Positions 23,983-35,459 of a stretch of 64,000 bases of DNA are shown one piece after another. The stretch spans positions 1,674,001-1,738,000 of the forward strand of contig CALYLX010000126.1 in assembly GCA_944990035.1 (NCBI GenBank). Reading direction: 5' to 3'. Source of the stretch: Clitopilus passeckerianus (lineage: Eukaryota > Basidiomycota > Agaricomycetes > Agaricales > Entolomataceae). Numbering within the stretch: position 1 is the stretch's first letter; each line of letters starts with the position of its first letter. Both the position numbers and the translations under genes were made by a program. Below the pieces are notes generated by a model. That model was not told where the DNA came from and did not search any database. It was given only the letters and a program-made list of their open reading frames with translations.

Positions 23983-26076
23983 AAGTCCCGACCGGTTTTC
24001 AACGAGTTGGAAAGGCGGTGATCAAAAAACGAAAGGAGTACACTTCAGAAATTCGCCGGAGGAGGGTTACACAACCAAATTGAACAAAAGGAGTTCCACA
24101 GCCCAGAAATAGTGTTTGGCGTTGGTAACTCTATATACAGCGGCAATGGAGGAGAATTGGAGAAAGCCTGGGGGCTGTTGAGGGAGATGATGGGGGCTTG
24201 AGGGGAGCGAAAACACACCTTGCTGCCGGCAACTTGTTTACGCTTAGTTTGTCCGCTTACATATTATTTGCCCGAAACATCCGACTACCTCGGCCCAGGC
24301 AATGATGAACGCCGGCCTCGCGTACCTCAGGTGATCGCCGGAATGAAAGAGGTCTGGGCCTGCCCATGTCCTTCGTCTCCGACAGAACCCATTCTTCGAT
24401 GCGGTATAGAAAAGTATTTTCATGGCTACGAGTGCTGAATCCGTGGAACTCACAGACTCAGCAAGTACACGGCCTCAAATCACACGCTTTCTCATGGACA
24501 GTAATATCAATGCGTAGTGTGGGAACCGGACTTGACCATGTGGGGAAGTTGCGATCCATTTACATCACAGCTGATCAGTACCTCGAAACGCGATTATGTA
24601 ACGTCACTACATCATCAGTTTGTGGACAGTGCCTTCAAGTTTATGTTCTTACCCGTTCCTAATGCAATACTGTAGTTGCTCAAACAGAGGGCAAAGTTAT
24701 CTGCTGCTATATAAATTAGGTGATTATGGGCAGTAGAGGACCAATATGGGACTGCAAGGCTTAGTTTTCTAAGAAGAGTTTATATATTACAAGGTCATTT
24801 AGTATGAGAAATTGTACTGGACTATTAGCTTAGGATAATAATCCAAGGATATTCTTATTCTCACAGATGTGCTTTTTTTTGACATTGATCTTGATCTATA
24901 GATGTCAGTGCATGAATTGTGAGCCTGTGCTGAACAGATGCCTTGTTGTAGTTAGAAGCAAACATGTCTAAAGCAAGTACATAGTGAGGACCAAGCTAGC
25001 TTACATTTTTTATTAACACTCTGCATAGATATGGCAGGAACAAGGTGATAATCTAACAACTTGAAAATCTCAAAGTTCCATTGACATGAAAGCATGATGC
25101 TTGCCATAAAACTGCCTGGTTATCCAATACATCTTTCCAAATTCTTATTAATTAGATTGTGTAAATAGTTCTGGACTATATTGTGAGTGTTGTGAGTGTG
25201 CCTGTTAAAAGATAAGTACTTGCTAATTGACTTTAGAGTCTTATTTTTTTTGCCAAATAATTCAATTCTTTTTTTCTTATTACTAGTAGAACATGAACTC
25301 TAAATTATAGTGGGAGTTACTACATAAATTTTAAAACTAGCAAAAGGTATTAAAGTAACACTATCTCATTTTTGAGATATAGTAATAATAGGGTTTTTCA
25401 AAGTTCCATTACTTTGGTCTATTATTGGACCCATTATTACACCTATTAAGCTGATTTTGGCTCTAAATTAATGCTAATGTAATCAATAATGACATAACTG
25501 ATGACACAATAATAGACAAGTTTGAAACCCCTATTTCAGAATTTGATATAATGAGACATTAATGGGACAATTCATTTTTCATTAAAAATTGTGGCATTTC
25601 TATGGATTATTAGGTTCAACTCAATTGATATGAGTCAGAGGTTTCTAAGAGTTCTACAGTAGGGTCTTTCAAAGTTTTATTATTTCAATCTATTATTAGA
25701 CCCATTAACTCAAATTTGGCACTAAATTGTCAATAATATAAGCAATAATGACATAAATTAATGAACAAATAATAATCAACTTCAAAACCCCCCTTTGGCA
25801 GTTTTACCATAATGGAAAAATAATAGAACTACTTGATTTCCATTAAATTTCTTGGCATTGCCAAGGATCATTCTGTTTAATCTTAATTGACCCAAAACAG
25901 AGAGTTCCAGCATCCTTAGAGTGAAGCCTAGTTAGGTCACATGTAGATCAAGGTCTGGATCACAGAATATGTACTCCAATGTCCCATTCAGGAGAGCTAG
26001 AATAGCATTAATAATGTCCATTAAAACAGTAGGAGCCTAATTCAGCCATTAATCTGGAAATCAACATTATCCAAAC
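23983..26076. other. Gene-less interval, AT-rich from about 24,660
   Basis: Upstream region of the transcription factor (23,983-24,660) and then AT-rich sequence without convincing coding potential. Short open frames at 24,220-24,662 match no family I know and show no codon bias. The interval marks the change from the compact gene block to the transposon island. It contains the diverged tandem duplication listed separately. Confidence 0.6.
25390..25930 (+). repeat. Diverged tandem duplication, about 271-bp unit, two copies
   Basis: The block starting AGGGTTTTTCAAAGTT (25390) recurs 271 bp later as AGGGTCTTTCAAAGTT (25661). Both copies continue with TCTATTATT-GACCCATTA, then TCAATAAT, AATAATGACATAA, CTTCAAAACCCC/GTTTGAAACCCC and CATTAAA--TTGGCATT/TGTGGCATT. 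Copies are clearly related but well diverged, so the duplication is old. No coding content. Confidence 0.7.
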
Positions 26077-26866
26077 TGTTAAGCTAGTATTGCTACGCGC
26101 TCAACTAAGTATCAAGGGTTCAGCTGCTTAGTAGTCCTCTACCAGCCTTTGTAGAGATGAGCAAGAGTAATTGAGCGGGTCAGGGTTAAAGCAAATAGCA
26201 ATGTATACTAGTAGGCTTTTAGGTTAAGCTGAGGAAGCAAGACCGAAAGCGTAAAGGTATTTATACAAAGTACGTAGCATCAGCAACTCATGTTTCTACT
26301 TTTCCTCTCTTAGAATGACTTAGCAGAGCATTCTAAGTAGTGCTAAGTCATTTTGCCTTAGCACAATATTGACTTAGCTTAGCACTTAGCAGGCTTTTAG
26401 AATCACTATTTTGGGCATAGTTCCAAAAAATAAAAATCACATGATCTGCTTATGTAAATACATGATTTGATGTGGATCATTATTCTGAATTCAATGGTAC
26501 CATTCCCATCATGATGAGATCAATATTAAGCCCAAAAAAAAGCAAAATACTCGAAAAGACACGAGTATTTCTTGATAACTTGCTGACAAATTCCTAGTAC
26601 TTAGAATAGCTATCTACTTAGAAGAAAGATATGAAAGTATGTGCTAAGAGCATACTAAGGCAATTATTTGCTTAGAAGCTTTTAACCTCACTTATCACTA
26701 TGCTAAGTCATGTTAAGAGTGGAAAAGTAGAAACATGAGTTGCTGATCTAGGGCTAAGGGTTAGGCATTGCTAGGCAAAAATAAGTATGACTCAGAGTGA
26801 GTCAGAGTAAGAGTCACAACAAGTCATAGTAAGTAGATATAGTACAAGTATCTCCATCAGAAAAAA
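26077..26866 (-). repeat. Old LTR of a Gypsy element, related to the LTR at 58,087, split by a MITE
   Basis: The start TGTTAAGCTAGTATTGCTAC matches the LTR at 58087 (TGTTAAGCTAGTATCGCTAC). The match continues through TTCAGCTGCTTAG, CCTCTACCAGCCTTTGTAGAGA, AAGCAAGACCGAAAGCGT and GTATTTATAC. It resumes after the 26,277-26,748 insertion with AGGGCTAAGGGTTAGGCATT and GTGAGTCAGAGTAAGAGTCAC. Differences are mainly transitions, indicating an old copy. The end has been lost to a small hairpin element at 26,867. Confidence 0.85.
26277..26748. mobile_element. MITE with CATCAGCAAC terminal inverted repeats, inserted in old LTR
   Basis: Left end GCATCAGCAACTCATGTTTC continues to TACTTTTCCTCTCTTAGAATGACTTAGCA. 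The right end is its inverted copy (TGCTAAGTCATGTTAAGAGT then GGAAAAGTAGAAACATGAGT and TGCTGATC). The inverted repeats span roughly 50 bp. The interior is rich in CTTAGCA/TGCTAAG words. It is flanked by TA dinucleotides (26275-26276 and 26749-26750), and the LTR at 58,087 lacks it, so it is an insertion. No coding capacity. Confidence 0.75.
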
Positions 26867-26993
26867 ATAACATGGCTTTTTTTAATCTTGGCTAACTTAT
26901 TTGTGTCTTGGAGTGTCTTAATTAGGTGTAAGATACAAATAAGTTAGTTAAGGCCTAGTCAAGACAGAACAAGTTATGTTAGATGTTTTTGAT
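26867..26993. mobile_element. Short hairpin MITE-like element
   Basis: About 127 bp that folds back on itself. CTTGGCTAACTTATTTGTGT is nearly the reverse complement of ATACAAATAAGTTAGTTAAG. The ends, ATCAGAAAAAAATAACATG and the reverse of TTAGATGTTTTTGAT, are similar but imperfect. It lies between the old LTR and the old third-ORF remnant. Exact ends are uncertain. Confidence 0.5.
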
Positions 26994-26997
26994 AAAG

Positions 26998-27286
26998 TAA
27001 AGTGAAAGCAATGGCATTGTTAATGTCTGCCTCCACAGATGTAACATCTGAACCATCGGGGTAGTGGTAGCTGGTTGGTGAGGTATCCAGTGCCTGGTGC
27101 CTTCTGCCAGTGGGATGAGGTTGTCAAGGAGGAAGGTTCACCAGAGTTGGCAAATCTGACTCTGGTGGGCTTTTGAATGTAGTGAGGTAGGGTGTTGTCG
27201 GGTTTGACATTGGGGTCAATATTTTCCTTGTTGCTGTCTTGTTTTTTGGGATTAGGCTTGATGAAAGGGTCATGTTTGATCTTGCA
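26998..27286 (-). pseudogene. Remnant of the Gypsy accessory zinc-finger ORF, continuing at 35,931-36,060
   Basis: The leftward frame contains NKENIDPNVKPDNTLP, RVRFANSGEPSS and FRCYICGGRH, matching the third ORF at 58,584-59,465 (NKENVNPNVKPTDILP, RVRFANSGEPSSS, FRCYVCGGRH). The remnant is cut at about 27,286 by a CATCAG-ended element. After that element and the Gypsy inserted in its tip, homologous sequence resumes at 35,931 with AGCGGTGTCTAAGTTTGGCA and CTCGAACCTGACGTGGTG. This is the coding relic of the old element whose LTR begins at 26,077. Confidence 0.8.
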
Positions 27287-28729
27287 CATCAGCAAAACGG
27301 CAAAGCACTTGAGGCAACTTGAAAAAGAGGTGACTTGAAACCAGCTTGAAATTTTTTTCAAGTACATCAAATTGGTCTCAAGTACTATTCCAAGATACAG
27401 TGCTTGGCATGCTACTTGAACCTAACTTGAGCACAACTTGTATGCAATTTGAAATATGTCTTGACTAACAAAATATAAAATCTATTCAAAAGCTATAAAT
27501 ATCCTATTCTATTACCATCAAGTTTGTTCTGGGTTTTTCAAAACAGAGTTACCCTTTCAAGTAGGTTTCAAGTAGCTGATCAAGTACAACCAAGTGATAC
27601 TAAACTATTGAGCTCGAGGGCTTTAGGCAGTATATAAAGTGTACTTTTCACTTTTCTAACACCAAAAACTATGATTTAAACCTGTTTAGGGTATATAAAA
27701 ATAATAGCTGAATTTTGTTGAAAAAATGGCAAAGTCTTTTCGATCTGACAGGCATTGGTGGGCTGCACTACAAAAATATATATTAACTTTTTATTTTATC
27801 CACTCTGGTACTGTTTTCCTACCTCAGAAATCTAAATCTGAAGTCTGATTTTTAATAAACCCACTGGATCTTTAATAAATGGCTTTCGATCTCTTATCTA
27901 TCAAGCGTGGGAAAGTTCCATCACACAGTTGACACGCGTCACATTCTGCCAGCACATCACCTTTTCTCTCCTTCTCCACTACCAAGTCCAACATGTATCC
28001 TTCCTCTCTCATCGAAAATAGCAATATGAAGCTTCTGGACAGTTGAGGAAGGGCTAGAAGGGGGAGAGGGGAGGCTTGGTAGCCTCAGGGAGACCCAGTG
28101 TAGGTGGAAAACCCTTTAGGTGCGCTTTTTTAACATTTTGGGTTGTCTTTACCACTAACTATGGGCTCTAGACTAGTTTTCATAGGTCTAGCAGGTGCAT
28201 TTTCCCAGACCATAGCTGCCAGCTCATCACCCACTTCAACTCATTCCACCCAACTCATTCACTTCTATTACCAACATCATCACCATCTACACCTGGCTAG
28301 GGAGAAGGGAGGGCATTGGAGAGGGGGTGGTTTGGATGGTTTGGATGGGTGCTGCTGGCATGTGCCGCTTTTTGCACAGCCACAGCACCTGCTATGGAGG
28401 GGTCAAGTGCATTTCATTTTTCTTTTACTCTGTAGCTCTGTTTTACACTAGTTTTTCATCTAATATTATGATATTTCAAAAACTGTATGAATTTGAGCCT
28501 AATTGAGAGCTTGTTTGAGATTACTTGACTACCTCTTGAGAGCTCTTCTTGACAGAATCTTGATCTTACTTGAGAGCCCTCTTGAGAAAAGTTTCTCAAG
28601 TAAAGTTTCAAGATTGGAACCTAGCTTGAGCTACTTGAGGCAATTACTACTTGAAAACAACTTGAGATGATTTCAAGGTTCCTCAAGTTATGTCCAAGTG
28701 TTATCAAGGCACCTGCTGTTTTGCTGATG
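27287..28729. mobile_element. Non-autonomous DNA element, CATCAGCAAAAC termini, CTTGA-rich ends
   Basis: The left end is CATCAGCAAAACGGCAAAGC. The right end reads CTGCTGTTTTGCTGATG, its inverted partner. Both subterminal zones carry many CTTGA/TCAAG words (27,300-27,440 and 28,510-28,710). It interrupts the old Gypsy third ORF between ATCTTGCA and GCGGTGTC, where the related intact sequence is continuous. The interior has low-complexity sequence and no transposase. A Gypsy element is inserted one base beyond its right tip. Confidence 0.75.
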
Positions 28730-28730
28730 C

Positions 28731-29196
28731 TGTTAAGGCAGAGCCTAACAACTTAGGTAATACTGTTTACGCTCGATGTCTTTTGATAAACAAAGACAGA
28801 GATTTGTCAGCAGCTGCGGCTGTACTGACGACCTGGTGAGATTGACGAAGCAAGGGACTTAAAGGCGAAGTAAAGAACTAAGCAGTTAGGTAGATTGCCT
28901 AGGTCAAGCTGAGGAGCCTTGACCAAATGGTACAGGTTTATATACCTATCTAGTAGTTCTAAATATAGCACATGCGCAGCATGCTGAGTAAGTAATGAGT
29001 CATGCGCAGCATGATGAGTAAGTACATGAGTCAGAAAGAGTCAGATAAGGTATAAGTCTCTCACGATCGTGAGAGATGCGGAGTAAGCATGGAAAAAGAT
29101 GAAAAATGCGCAGTGATGCGCAGCATATGTGAGTAATCGTGCATAGGTAAGCGGGCCGGGGTATGTAAGGAGAAACATGTAAGCAAAATCATAACA
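28731..29196 (-). repeat. 3' LTR of Gypsy element A
   Basis: 466 bp, TGTTAAGGCAGAG to ATCATAACA. On the coding strand it contains TATATAA followed about 33 nt later by CAGCTTGACCT (plus-strand 28901-28911), the presumed start of R. The purine-rich tract GCGAGAGGGTAATG sits immediately upstream on the coding strand and is a good polypurine tract. Confidence 0.92.
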
Positions 29197-29229
29197 TTAC
29201 CCTCTCGCTATCGTTGAAGTCTCCTGACT

Positions 29230-30087
29230 TCAATTCCTTCCTTTACCCCAGAAGTGACGGTCTATGCCCTTGTGGTAGCGTTGCGGGCAGCTAACCGGGT
29301 AATGGCCTGGGCCACGATGATGGCACAGACGACACACAAAACGAAAGCAATGACACTGTCGGTGTCTGCCTCCACAAATGTAGCATCCGAACCATCTGGT
29401 GGTGGTGGTCTGTTGGCAAGGTATCGGTGCGCGGCGCCTTCTGGGACGATACTGTCGAGGAAGGTTCACCAGCGTTGGTGAGTCGGACTCTGGTGGGCTT
29501 TCGAATGCGGAGAGGTATGGCGTTGGAGGGTTTGCCATTGGGATTGATGTTTTCCTTGTTGTCGTTCTGTTCTTTTTGACGAAGGGGTTATGTTTTATTT
29601 TTGCGGCGGTGTGTAAATTGGTGACGGGAGGAAATGCTCGTAGGGTTCCGCAAACTTGACGTGCAGTGAGGATTGTGACTTCCTCTTCTTGACTTTCCTC
29701 AGGCCCCCAGGGATTGGAGGCAAGGGTTTGAAGTCTGTCTCCTCTGGTTGTTGAACCAGTTTTGTCGTTCGGGAAGAATTCGTCGAGGAAAGCTGTTCCT
29801 CCAATAGCAAAGAAGAGGTCTGTGAGGGTCTCCTCCGTTTCTCGATCAACTTTGTCCAAAAGTTGATCAAGATCGTCAGTGGTTTTCGCAAATTGGTGGC
29901 GCAGGCGAGCCACCGTTGCGAGTTTCGGTTCGTCGGTTTTGGTAGAGGTTCCTTGTTCTCCCACAGCGGTGAGAGGGTTGTCGTTGCTGCTCCAGGCAGT
30001 ATGTGTACGGAGCGCCGTAATAGCGGTATCGGATTTGAAGGTGTTGCGGATGATGGTGCGGTCGTAGGAAGAGGCATTTTGAGACAT
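29230..30087 (-). CDS. Accessory third ORF of Gypsy element A, C-terminal zinc-binding cluster
   Basis: 285 residues, start MSQNASSYDRTIIRNTF at ATG 30087, about 40 bp after the pol stop. Function unknown. The N-terminal half looks helical (LRHQFAKTTDDLDQLLDKVD, TLTDLFFAIGGTAFLDE). The middle is Pro/Ser-rich. The C terminus carries a His/Cys cluster, CYICGGRHRQCHC followed by CRLCHHRGPGHYPVSC and the tail DRHFWGKGRN, suggesting one or two zinc sites. It is clearly homologous to the ORF at 58,584-59,465, so it is a conserved component of these elements. A nucleic-acid-binding or gag-like role is plausible but not shown. Confidence 0.8.
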   Translation of the reverse strand: MSQNASSYDRTIIRNTFKSDTAITALRTHTAWSSNDNPLTAVGEQGTSTKTDEPKLATVARLRHQFAKTTDDLDQLLDKVDRETEETLTDLFFAIGGTAFLDEFFPNDKTGSTTRGDRLQTLASNPWGPEESQEEEVTILTARQVCGTLRAFPPVTNLHTAAKIKHNPFVKKNRTTTRKTSIPMANPPTPYLSAFESPPESDSPTLVNLPRQYRPRRRRAPIPCQQTTTTRWFGCYICGGRHRQCHCFRFVCRLCHHRGPGHYPVSCPQRYHKGIDRHFWGKGRN

Positions 30088-30125
30088 TGTTATATAGTGG
30101 ATGTGAGTGGGTTTGCTATGTGGTG

Positions 30126-33100
30126 TCAGGTGAGTTTCTTCCTCTTTTTATACTCGGTGAGTATTTTCTTGGCGTTCCGCAGTTCCGACTCGGGCATCCA
30201 TTCGTTGTCCGCTGATGGCCATCCCTTCCATTTTACGAGGTATCGTGTCGCCCTTTGCCTTGTTTCTGATGGGCCACAATTGCTTCTATTTCGTATTCTT
30301 CTATTCCGTCGATTTCGTCAGGTGGCGGTTTAGAGAAGCTGGGTCCATGCGCTTTGGTGGAGATGTAACGGGTGAGAAGTGACGCGTGAATCACCGGGTG
30401 GATCTTCCATCGTCTTGGCAGGTCGAGTTTATAGGTCAGGTGTCCTTTACCTCAAGTATCTTGAAGGGTCCTTCTCGTTTGGGTGCTAGTTTCTTGGAGA
30501 TGTTTCCTTGATTGAGATTTGTGGCTTCTAACCACACCTTTTCTCCGACTTTGAATGGGGTGAACTGTCGTGTGATCTTCTCTGCCATGCGTTGCGCAGC
30601 AAGTGCATGTGCAGCATTTGCTTCATCGCGTGCTAGCAGAAGTTCTGATCCGTTTGTCAACTGCGGGAATTTTGCTAGTGGGAGCAACTGATGGGAGTGC
30701 AGGTGGTTCGTATCCCATCATTAGGTAGAATGGGGTTCGTTTGGTGACAGAGTGTGTTCGGCTGTTGTAGGAGAATTCTAGAGTGGTAATCCATTTGGAC
30801 CAGGATTCGGGGTTCTGTGCACAGAAGATGCGGAGATAGGCATCAATCTCCTGATTGATCCTTTCTGTCGCACCATCGGTTTGTGGGTGGTAGGCGGTGC
30901 TCATGTTGAGCTTGATTCCAAGGAGTCGTCCCATTTCTTGGAAAACTTTAGAGGCGAATTGAGGTCCTCTGTCTGAAATTCCTTTGTCGGGAAGTCCAAA
31001 GCGACGGTAAACGTTGTCAATGTAGGCGTTTGCAGTTCCTGTGGCGTCGATTTTCTTTGTGCAAGGGATGAAAATTGCCCCTTCGTAGCTCCATGGTCGA
31101 CCACGGCCATAATGCTATCGAAACCATCACTCTCTGGGAGATCCGTGTGAAAATCGTACGTCACTAGCGAAAATGGCCTAGTGGTTTCGGATTTGATGGG
31201 CATTAATGGTGGAGCGGTGGGGTGGCGATTGATTTTCATTTGCTGGCACATTGCACAGCCCTGCACAAAGTTCTTGATGAACACTGACATCCCTGGCCAC
31301 CAGTAGTCCTTCCGGACTTTTTCCAGTGTCCCAAATTGTCCAGGGTGTCCTGCGCTGGGTAGATCGTGATAACGTTGGACTATCTTCCTTCGGAGGTCTT
31401 CGTCATCTGGTACCACACACTTGTCCTTGTAGTACAAGATGCCATCGTCAAATTTCCAGTCTTCCAGGTTTGATCGGATTGGTGGGGGTCCGTCTTCTTT
31501 GGCGGTGCGAATGGCGTCAACAATCAGTTTGTCATTGACCATCTTGTGTACAATTTCGTCCTTTAGTTCAATGTCAATTGAGCGAAGGAAGAGCTTGTCG
31601 GGGAGGAGAATGATGTCTTCGTTGTCGGTGTCTTCACCTGGGATGTGGTCTGGTCGTCGAGATAGTGCGTCAGATTGTATCATCTTTGCACCAGGGGTGT
31701 GTACAAGTTTGATGTTAAACTGGGATAGCATCAAATTCCATCTTGCTTGTCGTCGGTTCAACTTCCGGGCTTCTCGGAAGTATGTGAGGTTTTGTGATCG
31801 GATAGAATCACAACTGAATGTTGGGATCCATGGAAGTAGTGTCGCCAGGTTTCTAATGCGCGGATAATGCCTAGAAGTTCTCGGTCGTAGATTTCATAGT
31901 TCCGTTCTGTTTCCGAGAACGATTTAGATATGAAACCACATGGGTGCCATGATCCGTTGGCGTCACGTTGTTGTAGGACTGCTCCTGTTGCATGTTTTGA
32001 GGCGTCGCTTTCCACCACAAATGGCTTCGTGGGATCAGGCATCAGCAACACAGGCGCTTCCAGGAATTTGTCTTTCAGGGTAGTGAAAGCTTTGTGACAT
32101 TCATTGGTCCATTCCCATTTCTTGTCTTTCTTGGTGAGTTCGTTCAGCGGTTTGGCAATTTCCGCATATTTTCCGATGAACCTGCGGTAAAAGTTTCCGA
32201 ATCCTAGGAATGATCGGACTTCCTTTACTGTAGTTGGCGTAGGCCAGTCGCGCATCCCTGCAAGTTTGACAGGGTCCATGGAGATCTTGTTTGGTTCAAT
32301 GATGAACCCAAGGTATTCCACTCTTGTGGTGTCAAATTGGCATTTCTCTGCTTTGAGGTAGAGATCGTTGTTTTGTAGTCTTTGTAAGACTCTGCGTGTG
32401 CGTTCTCGGTGTTTTTCTGGATCGTTGGAGAAGATGAGGATGTCGTCCATGTAGATGATGACCCATCCTTCGTCTATCATGTCTCGGAAAAGGTGGTTCA
32501 TCATTGCTTGGAAGGTACCGGGTGAGTTCATTAGTCCAAAGAACATCACCATTGGTTCAAATAACCTCGGTTGGTCTTGAACGCTGCTTTCCATTGGTCA
32601 CCATCTTTGATGCGGATGTTGTGATATCCCCATCGAATGTCGAGTTTGGTGAAGACAGTTGCTCCTTTGAGTTTATCGATGAGTTCGCTAGCCAGCGGTA
32701 AGGGGTAAGCGTTAGGTATTGTTCCTTCGTTGAGTCGTCGGTAATCCTGACATGGTCTCAGGGCTTCCGAGTCTTTCTTTGCAACAAAGAAGAACGGAGA
32801 TGCTTGTGGGGAGTTGGATTCTCGGATGTATCCTTTGGCTAGATTTTCCTTGAGAAACTCGTCGAGTTTTTCTTGCTCTAAGGGGCTGAGCGGATAGACC
32901 TTGCAGTCTTTTGGCACGAAATCTGTCTTCAGATCTATGGCGTGATCCCAGGGTCGGCTTGGTGGGAATCGTTCAGATGCTGCTTTCTCAAAGACTTTTC
33001 TGTAGTCTTGAAGATAGTCGGGGATGATTTCGTCAAGGGATTTCTTTGGTTCCTTATCTTCTCGTTTATGTTCCAGAGCTTGCGAAATTGATGTTTTCGC

Positions 33101-33870
33101 ACGTATCCACACCTGCTGTGTGTGGTGTCTGGTTGCTGGATGGTGTGTTACCACCGTCTGTCGTATTGTGGTAGTTGGCCTGATTGGCCCGTACACAAGG
33201 TAATCCTTTGTGTGTTCCTGCGTAAGTGGGGGTTCCTCCTTGGTGAATATTCCGACTGCCGGTTCGTTCTGGCAGTATGCGATGAGAAAATCTTCATTGA
33301 TCTCTTCTCCGTCTTCGACTATTCGGAAATAGTCGCTAAGTCCTTCTGATTTTCCGGGATTCTCTTCGGAACAATCAGGTGCTGGGGTAGGTGGCGTGTT
33401 TTCCTCTAGTAGTTGTTCTCGGATGGCTCTCATCCGCTTGATGTCTACTGCTCGCATCAATGTTTGCGACAGTCGTTGGGTAATGCGTGATTCGTCGATT
33501 TCGAGTGTGCCGTCGCTCCACGATATGATTGGATCTACCCGTTTTAGCCAGGGTAATCCAAAAATCAGGTGGTCTTTCCCGAGTCCAGTGACAAAACATC
33601 TTTCCTTGATGATGGCTGTCCCTATCTTGGCAATAACCCAGGTAAAGTGGGTAATAGTTCCTTGTTTGTTCAGGGTGCCATCAACGTTTCGTGCTGTAAT
33701 CGGTTGTCGGAGTGGGAGTAGTGGGAGGTGATGTGTCTTGGCGAAGACGGAGTCGATAAATGACCCTTGCGCTCCAGAGTCAATGAGAGCTTTTGTGCCG
33801 GCGATTGTTGTATTTCCATCTAGGGGTCTTGTAGAGAGATTGGGATACGCATAGATTCAGCATAAAAATC
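30126..33870 (-). pseudogene. Frameshifted pol of Gypsy element A (PR-RT-RH-IN-chromodomain)
   Basis: Pol homology is continuous but spread over several frames. Seen in order: protease KALIDSGAQGSFID; reverse transcriptase (FTKLDIRWGYHNIRI; catalytic YMDD in [11 protein letters not shown]); [17 protein letters not shown]; RNase H ([16 protein letters not shown]); integrase zinc region (HPGQFGTLEKVRKDYWWPGM, CAMCQQMK); DDE core (ISDRGPQFASKVFQEMGRLL, TAYHPQTDGATERINQ); GPY/F-like KREGPFKILEV; and a degraded chromodomain ending at 30126. At least six single-base losses break the frame, e.g. near 32,575, 31,795, 31,080, 30,670 and 30,455, nearly all in homopolymers. The near relative at 59,516 is intact. 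Confidence 0.9.
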
Positions 33871-33895
33871 AGTAGCTACAAGTACACTGGAAATA

Positions 33896-34865
33896 TCAAT
33901 CGGGCGAGGAAGTACTGACGTCGGCTTTGCAGTCTTCCTCTTTAAAACCCTCAGCCTCTGCTTCAGTGTAGAATTCAGCGGCTTCTTCTTGGGCATGTCA
34001 GCTAGGACTGCTCTGACATATTTGATCAACTCGGCTCCCTTCTCAGGTTTCTTGTGGAATCGGCTGTCGTTGTTGCTAGGGTAGGTTCTTCCAAAATTCT
34101 TCCTTTGAAGACATTGTTGGATCGTGTGACCTTTCTTGGAGCAATAGTAGCACAAGTTGTTCTTCTTGTGATGTTCTCTTTCCTCCTGGGTGAGGCGGCG
34201 TTTGGGTGGATCAGTGGTGAAACGATCAACATCCATAGCCATTGGGTCTCGGGCTCCAGTAGGTGTTTTGTAAGCACCTTTGACCATATCAGATGTCTTG
34301 ATGATACGGGTATGTCCCATGATTGTCTTGGCACGTCGCCAGTTGTTGTCAAACTGGACGGCTTTCTTGACCCAATCGTCGAATGTGGTAGGAGGAATCG
34401 GAAAAGAGAATTTTCTCTCGGAGTTTGGGGTAAGTCCTTCCATGAAGATCTCAATCTTTGCAGTGTCACCGCTGAGATCAGTTCGTGCAAGAATATTCTT
34501 GAAGACGGTGACAAATTCGTCAGCTGTCCCATCCTGTCGTAAGGCTTTGAGTTGGAGGAGTGCGGCAGCTTTGTCGTCGGTAGGGAAAAGGCTTCTTTGA
34601 ATTGGTTGATAAATTCAGCGTAGGTGGCTTTCCTTTCAGCTGCTGAATATTTATCGTGAAATTCTAATCCCCATGCTGCTGCAGTTCCTTCTTTGAGGAA
34701 GGATAGGGCGATGCGAATCTTCTTGTCATCTTCGAGTTGGTTGAGGTTGTTTAGGATGAGGTAGTCTTCAAGTTCCTGAATGAACTTTCTGGTCTTGGAT
34801 CGGTCTCCGGAGAACGTTTGGGGTTTGGCTCCAATGTCCTTCTTGTTGTTGTTGTCTTGTGACAT
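33896..34865 (-). pseudogene. Frameshifted gag of Gypsy element A
   Basis: The probable start is ATG 34865 (MSQDNNNKKDIGAKPQTFSG). The retrotransposon gag domain follows (FIQELEDYLILNNLNQLEDD, GTAAAWGLEFHDKYS). A missing T in a T-run near 34,592 shifts the frame; it resumes with KIEIFMEGLTPNSERKFSF. The zinc knuckle is CYYCSKKGHTIQQC (CX2CX4HX4C). A second missing base near 33,985 breaks the C-terminal part, whose natural stop would be TGA 33896-33898. The acidic frame upstream of 34,865 is open to the LTR but lacks an ATG. Confidence 0.85.
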
Positions 34866-35446
34866 TTCGTAGTCGAAATCGAAGTCGGTCTCTGGTTCAA
34901 TTGTTTCTGCACTGGGGCGCTCCTCTGGCTCAGCTGTGGGGCTCTCCTCTAGCTGTTGTTGTACTTGGTGTTCTTCTTCTTCATCTTCGGGCAAGACAGA
35001 AGCGCTGGTAGACGGGACTAGTGATGGGTTCCTGGATATTGCTGTGGGTAATGGTGCGAAGCGTCGCTGTTCCTCCTCGTCTACTTCAATGTCGTGTTCT
35101 CGTTGAGCTCGGACAATAGCAGGGGTCTTATGAGGTCGTTCAGGGGTAGGGAAGTCTAGAGCGTGGAAGTGTCTGTTTTCAACGGCAACGGTGGTGAATG
35201 TGAATTTGCCAAGGGAGAGAGCGTAGCACCAGCGGTTATTGTTGTGATTAAAACCGCAGTAGCTTAGTTGGTGAACTTGTAGACGTTGTTGGTTCCTTCT
35301 ACTAGAGTGGTATTTCGTGGCGGGTGGTCTGCCCTGTGTACGACCGTGGTGACTGAGTGGTAGCCGCAACGGCAATCGGCCTGTTGCGTGCTTCTGCTGT
35401 GTTGTCGTGGGGTGGGCCTGCGCTAACAATGAGCGGGCCTTCTGAA

Positions 35447-35457
35447 CAGCTTGACCT
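35447..35457 (-). promoter_or_regulatory. Putative self-primer binding site of element A
   Basis: Two bases inside the 5' LTR, the coding strand reads AGGTCAAGCTG. This is the exact reverse complement of CAGCTTGACCT in the LTR (coding strand, plus 35630-35640). No match to a tRNA 3' end (TGG...) is seen here. The pairing of the mRNA 5' end with a site next to the LTR is the Tf1/sushi self-priming arrangement. Confidence 0.7.
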
Positions 35458-35459
35458 TT

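Noticed and set aside
24220..24662. Small open frames upstream of the Zn2Cys6 gene
   Set aside because: No recognisable family, no consistent splice sites, and composition like the surrounding non-coding DNA.
28143..28451. 102-codon frame inside the CATCAG-ended element
   Set aside because: Low-complexity His/Ser/Leu-rich translation, no homologous domain, located in non-autonomous element sequence.
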